Shown: piece by piece, positions 20,478-30,964 of the stretch
How the letters are laid out: every line of letters begins with the position of its first letter
How positions within the stretch are numbered: position 1 is the first letter of the stretch
DNA from: Halopseudomonas xinjiangensis
GTDB lineage: Bacteria; Pseudomonadota; Gammaproteobacteria; Pseudomonadales; Pseudomonadaceae
Direction: 5' to 3'
DNA: 64,000 nt
Assembly (NCBI GenBank): GCA_011050525.1
Contig: DRFO01000006.1
Location: forward strand, 43,631 to 107,630
Program-made: the position numbers and the translations under genes
Notes under the pieces: model-generated
Seen by the model: the letters and a program-made list of their open reading frames with translations, nothing else
What the model was told of the DNA's origin: nothing
The model's database searches: none

Positions 20478-21716
20478 TCAGATATCCAGCAGCAGACGTG
20501 CTGGGTCTTCGAGCAGATCTTTCAGCGTCACCAGGAAGCTCACGGCTTCTTTGCCATCGATCAGGCGGTGATCGTAGGACAACGCCAGATACATCATGGG
20601 CAGAACCACTACCTGGCCGTTGATAGCCATGGGGCGTTCCTGAATTTTGTGCATGCCCAGGATCGCTGCCTGCGGTGGATTGACGATCGGTGAAGACAGC
20701 AGGGAGCCGAAGACCCCCCCATTGGAGATGGTGAAGGTTCCGCCAGTCATGTCGTCCATGGACAGCTTGCCGTCCTTGGCCTTACGACCGAAATCGGCGA
20801 TGGTGCCTTCGATCTGGGCCAGACCCATGTGTTCGGTGTTACGCAGGATCGGCACAACCAGACCCCGATCACTGGATACGGCCACGCCGATATCCTGATA
20901 ACCGTGGTACACCACGTCATTGCCATCAATCGACGCGTTGACCGCAGGGAAGCGACGTAGCGCCTCGGTAGCAGCCTTGACGAAGAACGACATGAAGCCC
21001 AGACGGACCCCGTTGTGCTTCTTCTCGAACAGATCCTTGTATTTGCTGCGCAGGTCCATGATGGGCTTCATGTTGACTTCGTTGAACGTAGTCAGCATCG
21101 CCATGTTCGACTGCGCATCAACCAGACGTTCGGCAATTCGAGCCCGCAGGCGGGTCATGGGAACGCGTTTCTCGACGCGGTCACCTTCCATCGCCATAGG
21201 CGGCTCGGATACGGCTGGCTTGGCCGTCGCCGCTGGTTTGGCCGGAGCGGATTTCTTCGCCTCGACGGCGCTCATCACGTCTTCCTTGGTGACCCTTCCG
21301 CCTTTGCCGGTTCCGGTGATATCGGAAGCCGAGAGGCCGTTCTCTTCGGCCATCTTGCGGGCGGCTGGCGACAGCATGGCCTCCTCGCCTGATTCGGATC
21401 CGGAGCTCGCGGCGGATTGCGCCTGCGGCTGGCTTTCCGGCTTGCTTTCCTTGGCCTCGGCCTTGGGCGCCGCAGCGCCGCCTTCGGTCAGCGTAGCCAG
21501 CAGTTCGCCGCTGAGAACCGTCTCACCTTCACCCTTGACGATGTCGCCCAGGACGCCATCTGCCTCAGCCAGAACTTCCAGCACAACCTTATCGGTCTCG
21601 ATATCAACGACCAGCTCGTCACGCTTGACGGCGTCGCCAGGTTGCTTGTGCCAGGTGGCAACGGTGCCATCGGCAACCGATTCTGGAAAAGTAGGGGCTT
21701 TGATTTCAATAGCCAT
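20478..21716 (-). CDS. sucB: Dihydrolipoyl succinyltransferase (E2)
   Basis: E2 core of the 2-oxoglutarate dehydrogenase complex, 412 residues. It has one lipoyl domain (residues 1-78, lipoyl Lys43 in [10 protein letters not shown]), an Ala/Glu/Ser linker, a peripheral-subunit-binding domain (about 113-150, [14 protein letters not shown]), and a catalytic domain ending with [10 protein letters not shown], which holds the catalytic His. AAGGAT lies just upstream of the ATG. It is separated from sucA by only 38 bp. Confidence 0.97.
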   Translation of the reverse strand: MAIEIKAPTFPESVADGTVATWHKQPGDAVKRDELVVDIETDKVVLEVLAEADGVLGDIVKGEGETVLSGELLATLTEGGAAAPKAEAKESKPESQPQAQSAASSGSESGEEAMLSPAARKMAEENGLSASDITGTGKGGRVTKEDVMSAVEAKKSAPAKPAATAKPAVSEPPMAMEGDRVEKRVPMTRLRARIAERLVDAQSNMAMLTTFNEVNMKPIMDLRSKYKDLFEKKHNGVRLGFMSFFVKAATEALRRFPAVNASIDGNDVVYHGYQDIGVAVSSDRGLVVPILRNTEHMGLAQIEGTIADFGRKAKDGKLSMDDMTGGTFTISNGGVFGSLLSSPIVNPPQAAILGMHKIQERPMAINGQVVVLPMMYLALSYDHRLIDGKEAVSFLVTLKDLLEDPARLLLDI

Positions 21717-21754
21717 TGTCGATCCTTATCAATTCTGTGATGTCTGCCGGTTGC

Positions 21755-24592
21755 TTAAAGAGTGAAAGCGTCCTGCAAAAGTTTTTCCTGCTGTTCTGCA
21801 TGCATGGACGCGTAGCCGCCGGCAGGTGCCGCCGAAGCCTCCCGTCCAGCGTAGTCCAGATACAGATTGTTGACGCTGTGCTGGGCGACGACCCGACGCA
21901 TGTGATGCTGACTGCAATACCATGCGCCCTGGTTCATCGGTTCTTCCTGACACCAGATCACCTTTTTCAAGGATTGATAGGGAGCAAGAATGTCGCTCAG
22001 GTCATCTTCCGGGAACGGATAGAGCTGTTCGATACGGATGATTGCAGCCGTTTCGTTACCATCGGCTCGGCGTTTTTCCAGCAGGTCGTAATACACCTTG
22101 CCGCTGCAGAGAATCACGCGTTCAGCCTTGGCTGGATCAATTGCGTCAATTTCGGGCATGACGGTATGGAAAGAACCATCAGCCAGCTCTTCCAGGCTTG
22201 AGGTGGCCAGCTTGTGACGCAACAATGACTTGGGCGTCAGCGCGATCAACGGCTTGCGCAACGGGCGAATTACCTGGCGACGCAGCATGTGATAGACCTG
22301 CGCCGGCGTCGAGGGCACGCACACCTGGATATTGTGTTCGGCGCTCAATTGCAGAAAACGTTCAAGCCGCGCCGATGAATGCTCCGGGCCCTGCCCTTCA
22401 TATCCGTGCGGCAACAGCATGGTCAGGCCACAGAGCCGGCCCCACTTGTGCTCACCACTGGAGATAAACTGATCAATCACTACCTGTGCGCCGTTGGCAA
22501 AATCGCCGAACTGCGCTTCCCAAAGGACTAGAGCGTTAGGCGTGGTTGTTGCGTAACCGTACTCGAATGCCAGCACAGCCTCTTCCGAGAGCAACGAATC
22601 GTAGATATCGAATCGTGGCTGATTCTCCGACAGATTGGCCAGCGGGGTGTAGCTGTTGCCATCCTTCTGGTTGTGCAGCACAGCGTGGCGGTGCGAGAAG
22701 GTTCCGCGTCCAACGTCCTGACCGGATATGCGGATCGGATGCCCTTCGTGCAACAAGGTCGCATAGGCCATCGTCTCGGCGAAACCCCAGTTCATCGCCA
22801 ACGCGCCCGCAGCCATCTTGCGACGGTCTTCGAGAATCTTGCCGGTCTGGCGCTGGATCACCAGACCATCCGGCAGCGTGTGCAAGCGGTTCGCCAGTTC
22901 CTGAAGGGTCTTCAGATCAAAGCGAGTGTCGTGACGCGCGGTCCACATATGCCCTAGATAGGCGCTCCAATCGACAAAGGAACTGCGATCGGGCTCCTTG
23001 ACCAGGCTCTTCACCACATGATCGCCATTGTCCAGAGCGGTACGGTATTCCTCTATCAGGCCCTGCACATCGTCACTGCTGAGCACGCCCGCCTGAACCA
23101 GGCGTTCGGCATAGATATCGCGCGTGGTCGGATGCTTGGCAATCTTCTCGTACATCAGTGGCTGCGTACCGGACGGCTCGTCGGCCTCGTTATGACCGCG
23201 GCGGCGGTAGCACACCAGATCGATCACCACGTCGCGCTTGAACTGCATACGGTAGTCGACGGCCAGTTGGGTCACGAACAGCACCGCTTCGGGGTCATCA
23301 CCGTTCACGTGCAGGATCGGCGCCTGAATCATCTTGGCAACATCGGTCGCGTATTCGGTAGAACGCGCGTCTTCCTGGCGGCTGGTAGTGAAACCCACCT
23401 GATTGTTGATGATGATATGAATGGTACCGCCGGTCTTGAAGGCCCGGGTCTGTGACATCTGGAAGGTTTCCATGACCACACCCTGGCCCGCGAATGCCGC
23501 GTCGCCATGGATGCTGATCGGCAGAACCTTTTCCCCGCTGAAATCGTTCCGACGGTCCTGACGAGCACGAACCGAGCCTTCGACCACAGGAGAAACAATC
23601 TCAAGGTGCGAAGGATTGAACGCCAGGGCCAGGTGCACTTCTCCACCAGCAGTCATGACGTTGGAAGAGAAGCCCTGATGATATTTGACGTCGCCGGAGC
23701 CCAGATCAATCTTCTTCTTGCCTTCGAACTCATCGAACAGCTCACGCGGGTTCTTGCCCAGGGTGTTGACCAGCACGTTCAGACGACCCCGGTGGGCCAT
23801 GCCCAGAACGATTTCCTGGGTGCCATAGGAACCGGAGCGCTGGATGATTTCATCGAGCATTGGAATCATGCTCTCGGCGCCCTCGGCACCGAAACGCTTG
23901 GTGCCGGGGTACTTGGTGCCCAGGTATTTCTCAAGGCCTTCGGCTGCGGTCAAACGCTCCAGCAAATGCGCTTTGCTTTCCTTGGAGTGTTGCGGCTTGC
24001 CACGCACGCTTTCCAGACGTTGCTGAAACCAGCGGCGCTGGGTGGAATCCACGATGTGCATGTATTCCGCGCCGAAGGTGGAGCAGTAGGTCGACTGCAA
24101 GGTGTCGAGAATTTCACGCAGAGAGGCTTCTTCTTTACCGATCTTGAGTTCACCGGTACGAAACACGGTGTCCAGATCGGCGTCGGTAAGGCCGTAGTCA
24201 TTGAGGGTCAGATCAACGATCTGGTCTCTTATCCACAAGCCAAGTGGGTCGAGCTGAGATGCCTGGTGACCGCGCATCCGGAAGGCCTGGATGAGGCGCA
24301 GAACATCGACCTGCTTCTTCTCGTGATCACTGCTGACTTGTCCGCCTGCCACAGCCTGGGGACGGCGATTGCTCCGGGCCAGAGTGAGGAAATGTTCGCG
24401 GATAGTGGAATGGGAAACATCCGAAGACGCGTGTCCGTTAACCTGGGGCAGCTTTTGAAAATAGCTGCGCCACTGTTCGGCGACACTGTTCGGATCGTGC
24501 AGATAGAGCTCATAAAGCTCTTCAACATAGGAGGCATTCCCACCGGATAAGTGAGACGTGCTCCACAGCTGCTGCATTTCGCTGTCTGGCAT
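21755..24592 (-). CDS. sucA: 2-oxoglutarate dehydrogenase E1
   Basis: Thiamine diphosphate-dependent E1 that decarboxylates 2-oxoglutarate and passes the succinyl group to SucB. The 945-residue protein is close to the usual length. The N terminus carries the E1o signature (SYVEELYELYLHDPNSV). The central region has GMAHRGRLNVLVN and GDAAFAGQGVVMET, part of the diphosphate/Mg site, then IIINNQVGFTT. The C-terminal transketolase-like part has RGTFSHRHAVLH and LLPHGYEGQGPEHSSAR. GAGGGT upstream of ATG 24592 is the likely ribosome site. Confidence 0.97.
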   Translation of the reverse strand: MPDSEMQQLWSTSHLSGGNASYVEELYELYLHDPNSVAEQWRSYFQKLPQVNGHASSDVSHSTIREHFLTLARSNRRPQAVAGGQVSSDHEKKQVDVLRLIQAFRMRGHQASQLDPLGLWIRDQIVDLTLNDYGLTDADLDTVFRTGELKIGKEEASLREILDTLQSTYCSTFGAEYMHIVDSTQRRWFQQRLESVRGKPQHSKESKAHLLERLTAAEGLEKYLGTKYPGTKRFGAEGAESMIPMLDEIIQRSGSYGTQEIVLGMAHRGRLNVLVNTLGKNPRELFDEFEGKKKIDLGSGDVKYHQGFSSNVMTAGGEVHLALAFNPSHLEIVSPVVEGSVRARQDRRNDFSGEKVLPISIHGDAAFAGQGVVMETFQMSQTRAFKTGGTIHIIINNQVGFTTSRQEDARSTEYATDVAKMIQAPILHVNGDDPEAVLFVTQLAVDYRMQFKRDVVIDLVCYRRRGHNEADEPSGTQPLMYEKIAKHPTTRDIYAERLVQAGVLSSDDVQGLIEEYRTALDNGDHVVKSLVKEPDRSSFVDWSAYLGHMWTARHDTRFDLKTLQELANRLHTLPDGLVIQRQTGKILEDRRKMAAGALAMNWGFAETMAYATLLHEGHPIRISGQDVGRGTFSHRHAVLHNQKDGNSYTPLANLSENQPRFDIYDSLLSEEAVLAFEYGYATTTPNALVLWEAQFGDFANGAQVVIDQFISSGEHKWGRLCGLTMLLPHGYEGQGPEHSSARLERFLQLSAEHNIQVCVPSTPAQVYHMLRRQVIRPLRKPLIALTPKSLLRHKLATSSLEELADGSFHTVMPEIDAIDPAKAERVILCSGKVYYDLLEKRRADGNETAAIIRIEQLYPFPEDDLSDILAPYQSLKKVIWCQEEPMNQGAWYCSQHHMRRVVAQHSVNNLYLDYAGREASAAPAGGYASMHAEQQEKLLQDAFTL

Positions 24593-24895
24593 GCTTGGTC
24601 ACCCTCTATAAGGGGACACCATCTGGCACTAGACCATTAATTGGCAAGTTGCTGCCTTCCGTGCAGAACATGTAGAGGGGCGCCCGACAGTGTCTCTGCC
24701 GTCCCCCTGCCCTGTCACATTCTGCGAAACCGGAATATTGCCGGCCCCGACAGATAGTTCGGGTGTTACCCGATTGCCCCTGTTGGTTTAGGTACATACA
24801 AGCCGCGGCTTTGTGGGCTGCGGCTCGACTAAAATTCTGTCCGGCTCCCTGTAGCAGGAGCCGGCAGGCCAACCTTTAATGCAGAACCAACTCGA
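24593..24895. other. sdhB-sucA intergenic region with two hairpins
   Basis: No gene is visible in these 303 bases. The sdhB-side part holds two stems: AGCCGCGGC/GCTGCGGCT (24801-24825, one mismatch) and the terminator-like stem at 24841-24864. The remaining ~200 bp up to sucA probably hold the sucA promoter; I could not pick out a convincing -35/-10 pair. Confidence 0.6.
24841..24864 (-). terminator. Terminator downstream of sdhB
   Basis: Perfect 8-bp stem CCGGCTCC/GGAGCCGG with an 8-nt loop, followed on the minus strand by ACAGAATTTTAG. It may only partly stop readthrough into sucA. Confidence 0.7.
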
Positions 24896-25600
24896 TCAGG
24901 TACCGCTCTGCAGCAACATGTTACGGATGTGGCCGATGGCACGAGTCGGATTCAGACCCTTCGGGCACACGTTCACGCAATTCATGATGCCGCGGCAGCG
25001 AAATACGCTGAACGGATCATCCAGTGATGCCAGACGGTCTTCGGTCTTGGTGTCGCGGCTGTCCGCCAGAAAACGGTAAGCCTGCAACAAACCAGCGGGA
25101 CCGATGAACTTGTCGGGATTCCACCAGAAGGAAGGGCAGGCAGTTGAGCAGCAGGCACAGAGAATACACTCGTACAGACCGTCCAGTTTTTCCCGCTCTT
25201 CCGGTGACTGCAGGCGCTCGATAGCGGGCGCCGGCGTGTCATTCTGCAAATACGGCTGAACCTTTTCGTATTGCTTGTAGAAGATGCTCATATCCACGAC
25301 CAAGTCACGTATGACTGGCAAACCAGGTAATGGACGCAGCACCAACTTGTTGTTTTTCACTACATCCGACAATGGAGTGATACAGGCCAGGCCATTCTTG
25401 CCATTGATGTTCATACCATCCGAACCGCACACACCCTCACGGCAGGAGCGGCGATAGGCCATGCCGACGTCCTGCTCCTTGACCAGGGCCAGCACGTCAA
25501 GAACCATGATGTCCTTCCCGCCGGTGTCGATGTCGAACTCCTGCATGTACGGAGCCTTGTCGGTCTCCGGGTTGTAACGATAGACACTTACTTGCAACAT
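24896..25600 (-). CDS. sdhB: Succinate dehydrogenase iron-sulfur subunit
   Basis: SdhB passes electrons from the flavin of SdhA to ubiquinone. The cysteine groups for all three clusters are present: [2Fe-2S] CREGVCGSDGMN plus NGLACI, [4Fe-4S] CILCACCSTACPS, [3Fe-4S] CRGIMNCVNVCPKG. The frame runs 39 codons further upstream, into sdhA, but homologues begin at MLQVSVYRYNPETD. ATG 25600 lies just past the sdhA stop with AAGG upstream, giving 234 residues. It is the last gene of sdhCDAB. Confidence 0.97.
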   Translation of the reverse strand: MLQVSVYRYNPETDKAPYMQEFDIDTGGKDIMVLDVLALVKEQDVGMAYRRSCREGVCGSDGMNINGKNGLACITPLSDVVKNNKLVLRPLPGLPVIRDLVVDMSIFYKQYEKVQPYLQNDTPAPAIERLQSPEEREKLDGLYECILCACCSTACPSFWWNPDKFIGPAGLLQAYRFLADSRDTKTEDRLASLDDPFSVFRCRGIMNCVNVCPKGLNPTRAIGHIRNMLLQSGT

Positions 25601-25611
25601 ATCGGTCACCC

Positions 25612-27384
25612 TTAGTAAGTCCGAATCATGGGTTCGAAAGTAGGAACTGTTTTCGGCGTGAAGTTGACGGCCCGCTTGCGTAACTCTTTGGTTCCGGGCA
25701 TATAAAGGCTGTGGCACAGCCAGTTTTCATCGTCACGATCCTCGTAATCTTCACGGGCATGTGCGCCACGGCTCTCGGTACGCAGATTCGCCGCGACCGC
25801 CGTTGCCTCAGCCACTTCCAGAAGATTCTGCAGCTCCAGTGCTTCGATACGCGCAGTGTTGAACGCCTGGCTCTTGTCGTTGATCTTGACCGTAGCGATG
25901 CGCTCGCGCAGGTCAGCCAGTTGGGTGATGCCCTTTTCCATAAACTCGCCGGTACGGAACACGCCGAAGTAGTTCTGCATACAGTTCTGCAGTTCCTTGC
26001 GCAGCGGCGCAACATCTTCACCGCTGGCGCGCTCGTTCAGACTTGCCAGACGAGCCAGCGACTGATCAAGGTCTGACTCGGAAGCACCGCGGTGCTCAAT
26101 GCCTTCCTTGAGCGCGGTTTCCAGATGCAGACCGGCCGCACGACCGAATACCACCAGGTCGAGCAGGGAATTTCCGCCCAGGCGGTTTGCGCCATGGACC
26201 GATACGCAGGCGACTTCGCCTACTGCAAACAGACCGTCAACGATCCTGTCGTTGCCCAGCGCGTCCTGGGTGATGGCCTGACCATGGATGTTGGTCGGTA
26301 TGCCGCCCATCATGTAATGGCAGGTCGGCACGACCGGGATCGGCGCAGTAACCGGATCCACGTGGGCAAAGGTCTTGGACAGTTCACAGATGCCCGGCAG
26401 GCGGCTGTGCAGCACTTCCTCGCCCAGGTGATCGAGCTTGAGCATCACGTGATCGCCATCAGGACCACAGCCATTGCCGGCAATGATTTCCTTGACCATG
26501 GAACGCGCTACCACATCACGACCCGCAAGGTCCTTGGCGTTAGGCGCATAACGTTCCATGAAACGCTCGCCGTGCTTATTGATCAGATATCCACCTTCAC
26601 CGCGGCAACCTTCGGTTACCAGCGTGCCGGCACCAGCGATGCCGGTCGGGTGGAATTGCCACATTTCGATATCCTGCACCGGCACGCCGGCACGCAGCGC
26701 CATGCCTACGCCGTCGCCGGTATTGATCAGCGCATTGGTAGTCGAAGCGTAGATACGGCCTGCACCGCCGGTAGCCAGAACAGTGGCCTTGGAACGGATA
26801 TAAACGGTTTCGCCAGTCTCAATGCAGATGGCAATGGTGCCTACCACGGCGCCGTCCTGATTCTTCACCAGGTCGACGGCATACCATTCGTTAAGGAAGG
26901 TCGTGTCGTGCTTGACGTTGTTCTGATACAGCGTGTGCAACAGTGCGTGGCCGGTACGGTCAGCGGCGGCGCAGGTACGGGCGGCCTGGCCGCCCTTGCC
27001 GTAGTCCTTGGACTGCCCACCGAACGGGCGCTGATAGATGCGGCCCTGTTCGGTACGGGAGAACGGTAGACCCATGTGCTCGAGCTCGAATACGGCCTCG
27101 GGGCCGACCGAACACATATATTCGATAGCGTCCTGGTCGCCGATATAGTCGGAGCCCTTGACGGTGTCATACATGTGCCAGCGCCAGTCATCATTCGGAT
27201 CGGCCGATGCGATGGCGCAGGTAATGCCGCCCTGGGCGGATACGGTATGCGAGCGGGTCGGGAATACCTTGGTGACCACGGCAGTCTTGTGACCGCCCTG
27301 AGCCAGTTGCAGTGCGGCACGCATGCCGGCCCCGCCACCACCAATAATGATGGCGTCAAAAGTCAGTGTACGAATGTTAGCCAT
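25612..27384 (-). CDS. sdhA: Succinate dehydrogenase flavoprotein subunit
   Basis: SdhA oxidises succinate to fumarate on the cytoplasmic face of complex II. The 590-residue protein has FAD loop [15 protein letters not shown], the covalent FAD-binding His46 ([12 protein letters not shown]), and substrate-site segments [11 protein letters not shown] and [18 protein letters not shown]. The C-terminal part has the usual helical domain. The start codon abuts the sdhD stop, so the genes are coupled. Confidence 0.97.
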   Translation of the reverse strand: MANIRTLTFDAIIIGGGGAGMRAALQLAQGGHKTAVVTKVFPTRSHTVSAQGGITCAIASADPNDDWRWHMYDTVKGSDYIGDQDAIEYMCSVGPEAVFELEHMGLPFSRTEQGRIYQRPFGGQSKDYGKGGQAARTCAAADRTGHALLHTLYQNNVKHDTTFLNEWYAVDLVKNQDGAVVGTIAICIETGETVYIRSKATVLATGGAGRIYASTTNALINTGDGVGMALRAGVPVQDIEMWQFHPTGIAGAGTLVTEGCRGEGGYLINKHGERFMERYAPNAKDLAGRDVVARSMVKEIIAGNGCGPDGDHVMLKLDHLGEEVLHSRLPGICELSKTFAHVDPVTAPIPVVPTCHYMMGGIPTNIHGQAITQDALGNDRIVDGLFAVGEVACVSVHGANRLGGNSLLDLVVFGRAAGLHLETALKEGIEHRGASESDLDQSLARLASLNERASGEDVAPLRKELQNCMQNYFGVFRTGEFMEKGITQLADLRERIATVKINDKSQAFNTARIEALELQNLLEVAEATAVAANLRTESRGAHAREDYEDRDDENWLCHSLYMPGTKELRKRAVNFTPKTVPTFEPMIRTY

Positions 27385-27753
27385 TTAGATACCCCAAAGA
27401 ATCTGCACGCCCCAGACAAAAAGGACAAACATCGCCAGCCCACACACGACCTGAAACAGGAAGCGAGCGACAGTAGCGAACTTGCCCAGTGCCATTGGAG
27501 TTAGATAGTCAGTAGAAATGGTCCACATTCCGACCCAGGAGTGTACGCTGAGGGCCACAAGAGTCAGCAGACTGAAGATGCGCATCCAGCTCTGGTCAAA
27601 CAGACCTGACCAGTCGGCATAGGTCATGCCGGGATTCAGCAGCACATAGCCCAGCAGGAATAATGTGTAGACTGCCAGCAGTACCGCAGACACACGCTGT
27701 GCCATCCAGTCATATAGACCGCTACGCGACAGGTTGGTGACGCTGGTTACCAT
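27385..27753 (-). CDS. sdhD: Succinate dehydrogenase membrane anchor SdhD
   Basis: Membrane subunit of complex II with three hydrophobic helices; it helps bind haem b and quinone. The 122-residue protein starts MVTSVTNLSRSGLYDWMAQR, as in Pseudomonas. The histidine in VALSVHSWVGMW and the following Asp-Tyr (STDYLTP) match the haem/quinone region. ATG 27753 is chosen over GTG 27759; it overlaps the sdhC end by seven bases. Confidence 0.93.
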   Translation of the reverse strand: MVTSVTNLSRSGLYDWMAQRVSAVLLAVYTLFLLGYVLLNPGMTYADWSGLFDQSWMRIFSLLTLVALSVHSWVGMWTISTDYLTPMALGKFATVARFLFQVVCGLAMFVLFVWGVQILWGI

Positions 27754-28139
27754 ATCCACACCCCCAGAAGAACAATCAGTACGGCGGAGATAACAATCAC
27801 CGCCTGCGAACCACGCTTGCCACTTTCGAGACCTTCACCCACGCCTGCGTCCATGACCAGGTGCCGGATACCGGCAACCAGGTGATACAACAGGGCAGCA
27901 AGAACGCCCCAGAGGATCAGTTTGACCAGCGGGTTTTGAAAGTACGACTGAACTTGCTCGAAGCCGCTTTCGGAAATCAGCGATTTGTCCAGCAACCAAA
28001 GCAGGCCTGCAATGGAAACGAACAGGATGACGCCCGAAATACGGTGAACAATAGACGTATAGGCTGTGACAGGAAGCTTGATTGTCCTGAGATCTAGATT
28101 GACAGGTCTTTTACTATTCACGGCTATATTCACACTCAT
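27747..28139 (-). CDS. sdhC: Succinate dehydrogenase cytochrome b556 subunit SdhC
   Basis: First gene of the sdhCDAB operon; a three-helix membrane subunit that ligates haem b. The N terminus PVNLDLRTIKLPVTAYTSI and IVHRISGVILF are family signatures, and the haem histidine lies in AGIRHLVMDAG. The frame is open to 28175. ATG 28139 is chosen (130 residues, AAGGG close upstream). A GTG at 28121 (NSKRPVNLDL) would begin nearer to where many homologues start and remains possible. Confidence 0.9.
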   Translation of the reverse strand: MSVNIAVNSKRPVNLDLRTIKLPVTAYTSIVHRISGVILFVSIAGLLWLLDKSLISESGFEQVQSYFQNPLVKLILWGVLAALLYHLVAGIRHLVMDAGVGEGLESGKRGSQAVIVISAVLIVLLGVWIW

Positions 28140-28474
28140 GGCCCTTGGACAGGGCTGGATTATAGGAAGGTGCACTTACGTGGGTACCCCAGTGCCCAAA
28201 CAGGCAGTCTCGGTTGAGACTATTGGGTCACTTTGCCGGTCATGGAGTATAGAGACTTGGACCCCTGAATACAATGCAACAACCGCGCTGCAATGCGCAT
28301 GTTTCCGTCTTTCGATGCGTCTAGGTCATACATTCAGCGCGCCAATAAAACGTTTTTATAAGCATGATATCCATTCACTATCTGTACAATTGACAAACGG
28401 GATTATCACCTTATAGTGATGCGGGCCCTGCGTGGGGGGTCACACTTTTGATACCAGCAAACAGGAGGCCATCA
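28140..28474. other. sdhC-gltA divergent control region
   Basis: About 335 bases with no convincing gene. The gltA side holds a near-consensus sigma-70 promoter. The sdh side has a leader of up to ~250 nt that is AT-rich close to the gltA promoter (28340-28400), where the sdh promoter probably lies. A long leader fits the known post-transcriptional control of sdh in related bacteria, but I see no specific small-RNA site. Confidence 0.6.
28390..28417 (+). promoter_or_regulatory. Sigma-70 promoter of gltA
   Basis: TTGACA at 28390-28395 and TATAGT at 28412-28417, separated by 16 bp, lie about 58 bp upstream of the gltA ATG. The match to consensus is nearly perfect at -35. Confidence 0.8.
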
Positions 28475-29749
28475 ATGGCTGACAAAAAGGCGCAATTGAT
28501 CATCGAGGGCGCTGCCCCCATCGATCTGCCAGTATACTCTGGCACCTTAGGTCCGGATGTAGTCGATGTTCGCAGCCTGACCGGCGAGGGGATTTTCACC
28601 TTTGATCCTGGCTTCATGGCCACTTCATCCTGCGAATCCAAGATCACGTTCATTGACGGCGAGAAAGGCGTCCTGTTGCACCGGGGTTATCCTATCGAGC
28701 AATTGGCTGAGAAAGCTGACTTTCTCGAAACCTGCTTTCTACTGCTGAAGGGTGAACTGCCCACGGACGAAGAGAAGAAAGTCTTCGACAGCACCATCAA
28801 GAACCACACCATGGTGCATGAGCAGCTGTCCCACTTTCTCAACGGCTTTCGCCGCGATGCCCATCCGATGGCCATCATGTGTGGCGTGGTCGGCGCGCTG
28901 TCTGCCTTTTACCATGACTCGCTGGACATCAATGACGCGCACCATCGCGAAATTTCCGCGATTCGCCTGATCGCCAAGATGCCCACCCTCGCCGCCATGG
29001 TCTACAAGTACTCCGTCGGCCAGCCGTTCATGTTCCCACGCAATGACCTCACGTATTCCGAAAACTTCCTTCACATGATGTTCAACACCCCCTGTGAAGA
29101 CAAGAAGGTCAATCCGATTCTGGCCAAGGCCATGGATCGCATTTTTGTGTTGCACGCCGACCACGAACAGAACGCTTCCACGTCTACCGTGCGTCTGGCC
29201 GGCTCTTCCGGCGCCAACCCCTTCGCCTGTATCGCTGCTGGTATCGCCGCGCTGTGGGGCCCGGCACATGGTGGAGCCAACGAAGCCGTACTGAAAATGC
29301 TGGACGAAATCGGCGACGTATCGAACATCGAAAAATTCGTGGCCAAGGCCAAGGACAAGGACGATCCGTTCAAGCTGATGGGCTTTGGTCACCGGGTATA
29401 CAAGAACTTCGATCCGCGCGCCAAGGTAATGAAGCAGACCTGCGATGAAGTGCTGGCCGAACTGGGCATCAATGATCCGCAACTGGAGCTGGCGATGAAG
29501 CTGGAAGAGATCGCCCGCACCGATCCCTATTTCGTCGAGCGCAACCTGTATCCGAACGTTGATTTCTATTCCGGGATCATCCTCAAGGCTATCGGCATCC
29601 CGACCTCCATGTTCACCGTAATCTTCGCCACCGGCCGTACGCCGGGCTGGGTTGCTCACTGGAACGAAATGATCAGCATGCCGTACAAGATCGGTCGCCC
29701 GCGCCAGCTGTATACCGGCTCGTTACAGCGTGACTACCCAACCCGGTAA
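28475..29749 (+). CDS. gltA: Citrate synthase (type I)
   Basis: Condenses acetyl-CoA and oxaloacetate to citrate, the entry step of the TCA cycle. The 424-residue protein is of the NADH-sensitive hexameric type found in Gram-negative bacteria. Catalytic regions are visible: [32 protein letters not shown] and [16 protein letters not shown]. The frame opens nine codons earlier, but ATG 28475 follows a strong AGGAGG (28463-28468). It is divergent from the sdh-suc block and has its own promoter and terminator. Confidence 0.97.
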   Translation: MADKKAQLIIEGAAPIDLPVYSGTLGPDVVDVRSLTGEGIFTFDPGFMATSSCESKITFIDGEKGVLLHRGYPIEQLAEKADFLETCFLLLKGELPTDEEKKVFDSTIKNHTMVHEQLSHFLNGFRRDAHPMAIMCGVVGALSAFYHDSLDINDAHHREISAIRLIAKMPTLAAMVYKYSVGQPFMFPRNDLTYSENFLHMMFNTPCEDKKVNPILAKAMDRIFVLHADHEQNASTSTVRLAGSSGANPFACIAAGIAALWGPAHGGANEAVLKMLDEIGDVSNIEKFVAKAKDKDDPFKLMGFGHRVYKNFDPRAKVMKQTCDEVLAELGINDPQLELAMKLEEIARTDPYFVERNLYPNVDFYSGIILKAIGIPTSMFTVIFATGRTPGWVAHWNEMISMPYKIGRPRQLYTGSLQRDYPTR

Positions 29750-29768
29750 GAACTGATCTGCACCACGC

Positions 29769-29795
29769 AAATGCCTCGGTCATCCGGGGCATTTT
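29769..29795 (+). terminator. Bidirectional terminator between gltA and YkgJ-like gene
   Basis: An 11-bp stem AAATGCCTCGG/CCGGGGCATTT (one T-G pair) with loop TCAT, flanked by A and T tracts, stands between two convergent genes 20 bp after the gltA stop. Confidence 0.85.
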
Positions 29796-29814
29796 GCATT
29801 CTGGCGGCAGAAAT

Positions 29815-30072
29815 CTAGGCCGTAGCCTGTTCCCACCAGGTAAGTATCTCCAGCGCCTGCGCAGCCGTTTCGCCACAAACATCCGGAGCGGCCTTGAACC
29901 CCGAACACACCGCAGGGCGTTCTGGCGAAAAAAATATGCCGCAACGCCGGTCCTCGCCAAGGTGGATGCAGGCGACACCCGCCGGCTTGCCCGAAGGCAT
30001 GCCAGGGAGGGGTGAGGAAATGGAGGGAGCGATGCAGCACGCTCCGCAACCCGGCCGGCAAATCATATTCAT
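29815..30072 (-). CDS. YkgJ-family cysteine cluster protein
   Basis: Small 85-residue cysteine-rich protein. The N terminus CRPGCGACCIAPSISSPLPG and the later CIHL, RCGIF and VCSGFKA cysteines match the YkgJ/UPF0153 family, thought to bind zinc or an iron-sulfur cluster; the function is unknown. The start is ATG 30072 (or the ATG two codons later); an upstream TTG is less likely. It lies only 7 bp after the dehydrogenase gene, so the two are probably co-transcribed. Confidence 0.88.
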   Translation of the reverse strand: MNMICRPGCGACCIAPSISSPLPGMPSGKPAGVACIHLGEDRRCGIFFSPERPAVCSGFKAAPDVCGETAAQALEILTWWEQATA

Positions 30073-30079
30073 CAAGCAA

Positions 30080-30964
30080 TCAGACCTTTTTGGCGCTCTG
30101 GCTCTTGAGCCGGGCGATCAGACTTGAGGTATCCCAACGGCCACCGCCCATAGCCTGAACATCGGCATAGAACTGGTCAACCAGCGCGGTAACCGGCAGC
30201 TGCGCGCCGTTACGACGGGATTCATCGAGGACTATGGACAGGTCCTTGCGCATCCAGTCGACCGCAAAGCCGAAATCGAAGCTGCCGGCGATCATGCTTT
30301 TATGGCGATTTTCCAGTTGCCATGACTGCGCCGCGCCCTTGCTGATCACGGCCATTGCCTCCTCAGCGTCCAGTCCCGCACGTTCGGCGAAATGCAGCGC
30401 CTCTGAAAGTCCCTGTACCAGGCCCGCAATACAAATCTGATTGACCATTTTAGTCAACTGGCCGCTGCCGACTTCTCCCATCCGCCGGACCATCTTGGCG
30501 TAGGCGTTGATCACCGGCCTGGCCAGATCATAGACCGCCTCCTCCCCCCCAACCATGATGGTAAGCTGGCCGCCGATAGCGCCAGCCTCGCCGCCGGACA
30601 CCGGGGCGTCGAGAAAGCCTATGCCCTTGGTTTGGCAAATCTGCGCCATTTCCTTTGCGACGCCTGCCGAGGCTGTGGTGTGATCAACCACGACGGCGCC
30701 GTTACGGGCGCCTTGCACTACGCCATCCGGACCTGCGATCACCTCACGAAGATCATCGTCATTACCCACACATAGCATGACCAGGTCCTGATCTCTGGCG
30801 GCTTCGGCGGGCGTCGAACACAAGCGGCCACCGTGCTCGGCCACCCACCTCTGGGCTTTCTCCGCGGTGCGGTTATACACCGTCACATCGTTACCAGCAC
30901 GCAGAAGGTGCCCAGCCATGGGGTATCCCATAACGCCCAAACCAAGAAATGCAATGCTTGCCAT
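30080..30964 (-). CDS. NAD(P)-dependent beta-hydroxyacid dehydrogenase
   Basis: A 294-residue member of the 3-hydroxyisobutyrate/6-phosphogluconate dehydrogenase family. The N-terminal Rossmann loop is FLGLGVMGYPMAGHL. The substrate loop is FLDAPVSGGEAGA (about 118-130). The catalytic lysine is Lys172 (GSGQLTKMVNQ). The frame extends 41 codons upstream, but ATG 30964 has a perfect GGAGG ribosome site. The substrate could be 3-hydroxyisobutyrate, tartronate semialdehyde or a relative; no neighbour settles it. Confidence 0.88.
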   Translation of the reverse strand: MASIAFLGLGVMGYPMAGHLLRAGNDVTVYNRTAEKAQRWVAEHGGRLCSTPAEAARDQDLVMLCVGNDDDLREVIAGPDGVVQGARNGAVVVDHTTASAGVAKEMAQICQTKGIGFLDAPVSGGEAGAIGGQLTIMVGGEEAVYDLARPVINAYAKMVRRMGEVGSGQLTKMVNQICIAGLVQGLSEALHFAERAGLDAEEAMAVISKGAAQSWQLENRHKSMIAGSFDFGFAVDWMRKDLSIVLDESRRNGAQLPVTALVDQFYADVQAMGGGRWDTSSLIARLKSQSAKKV

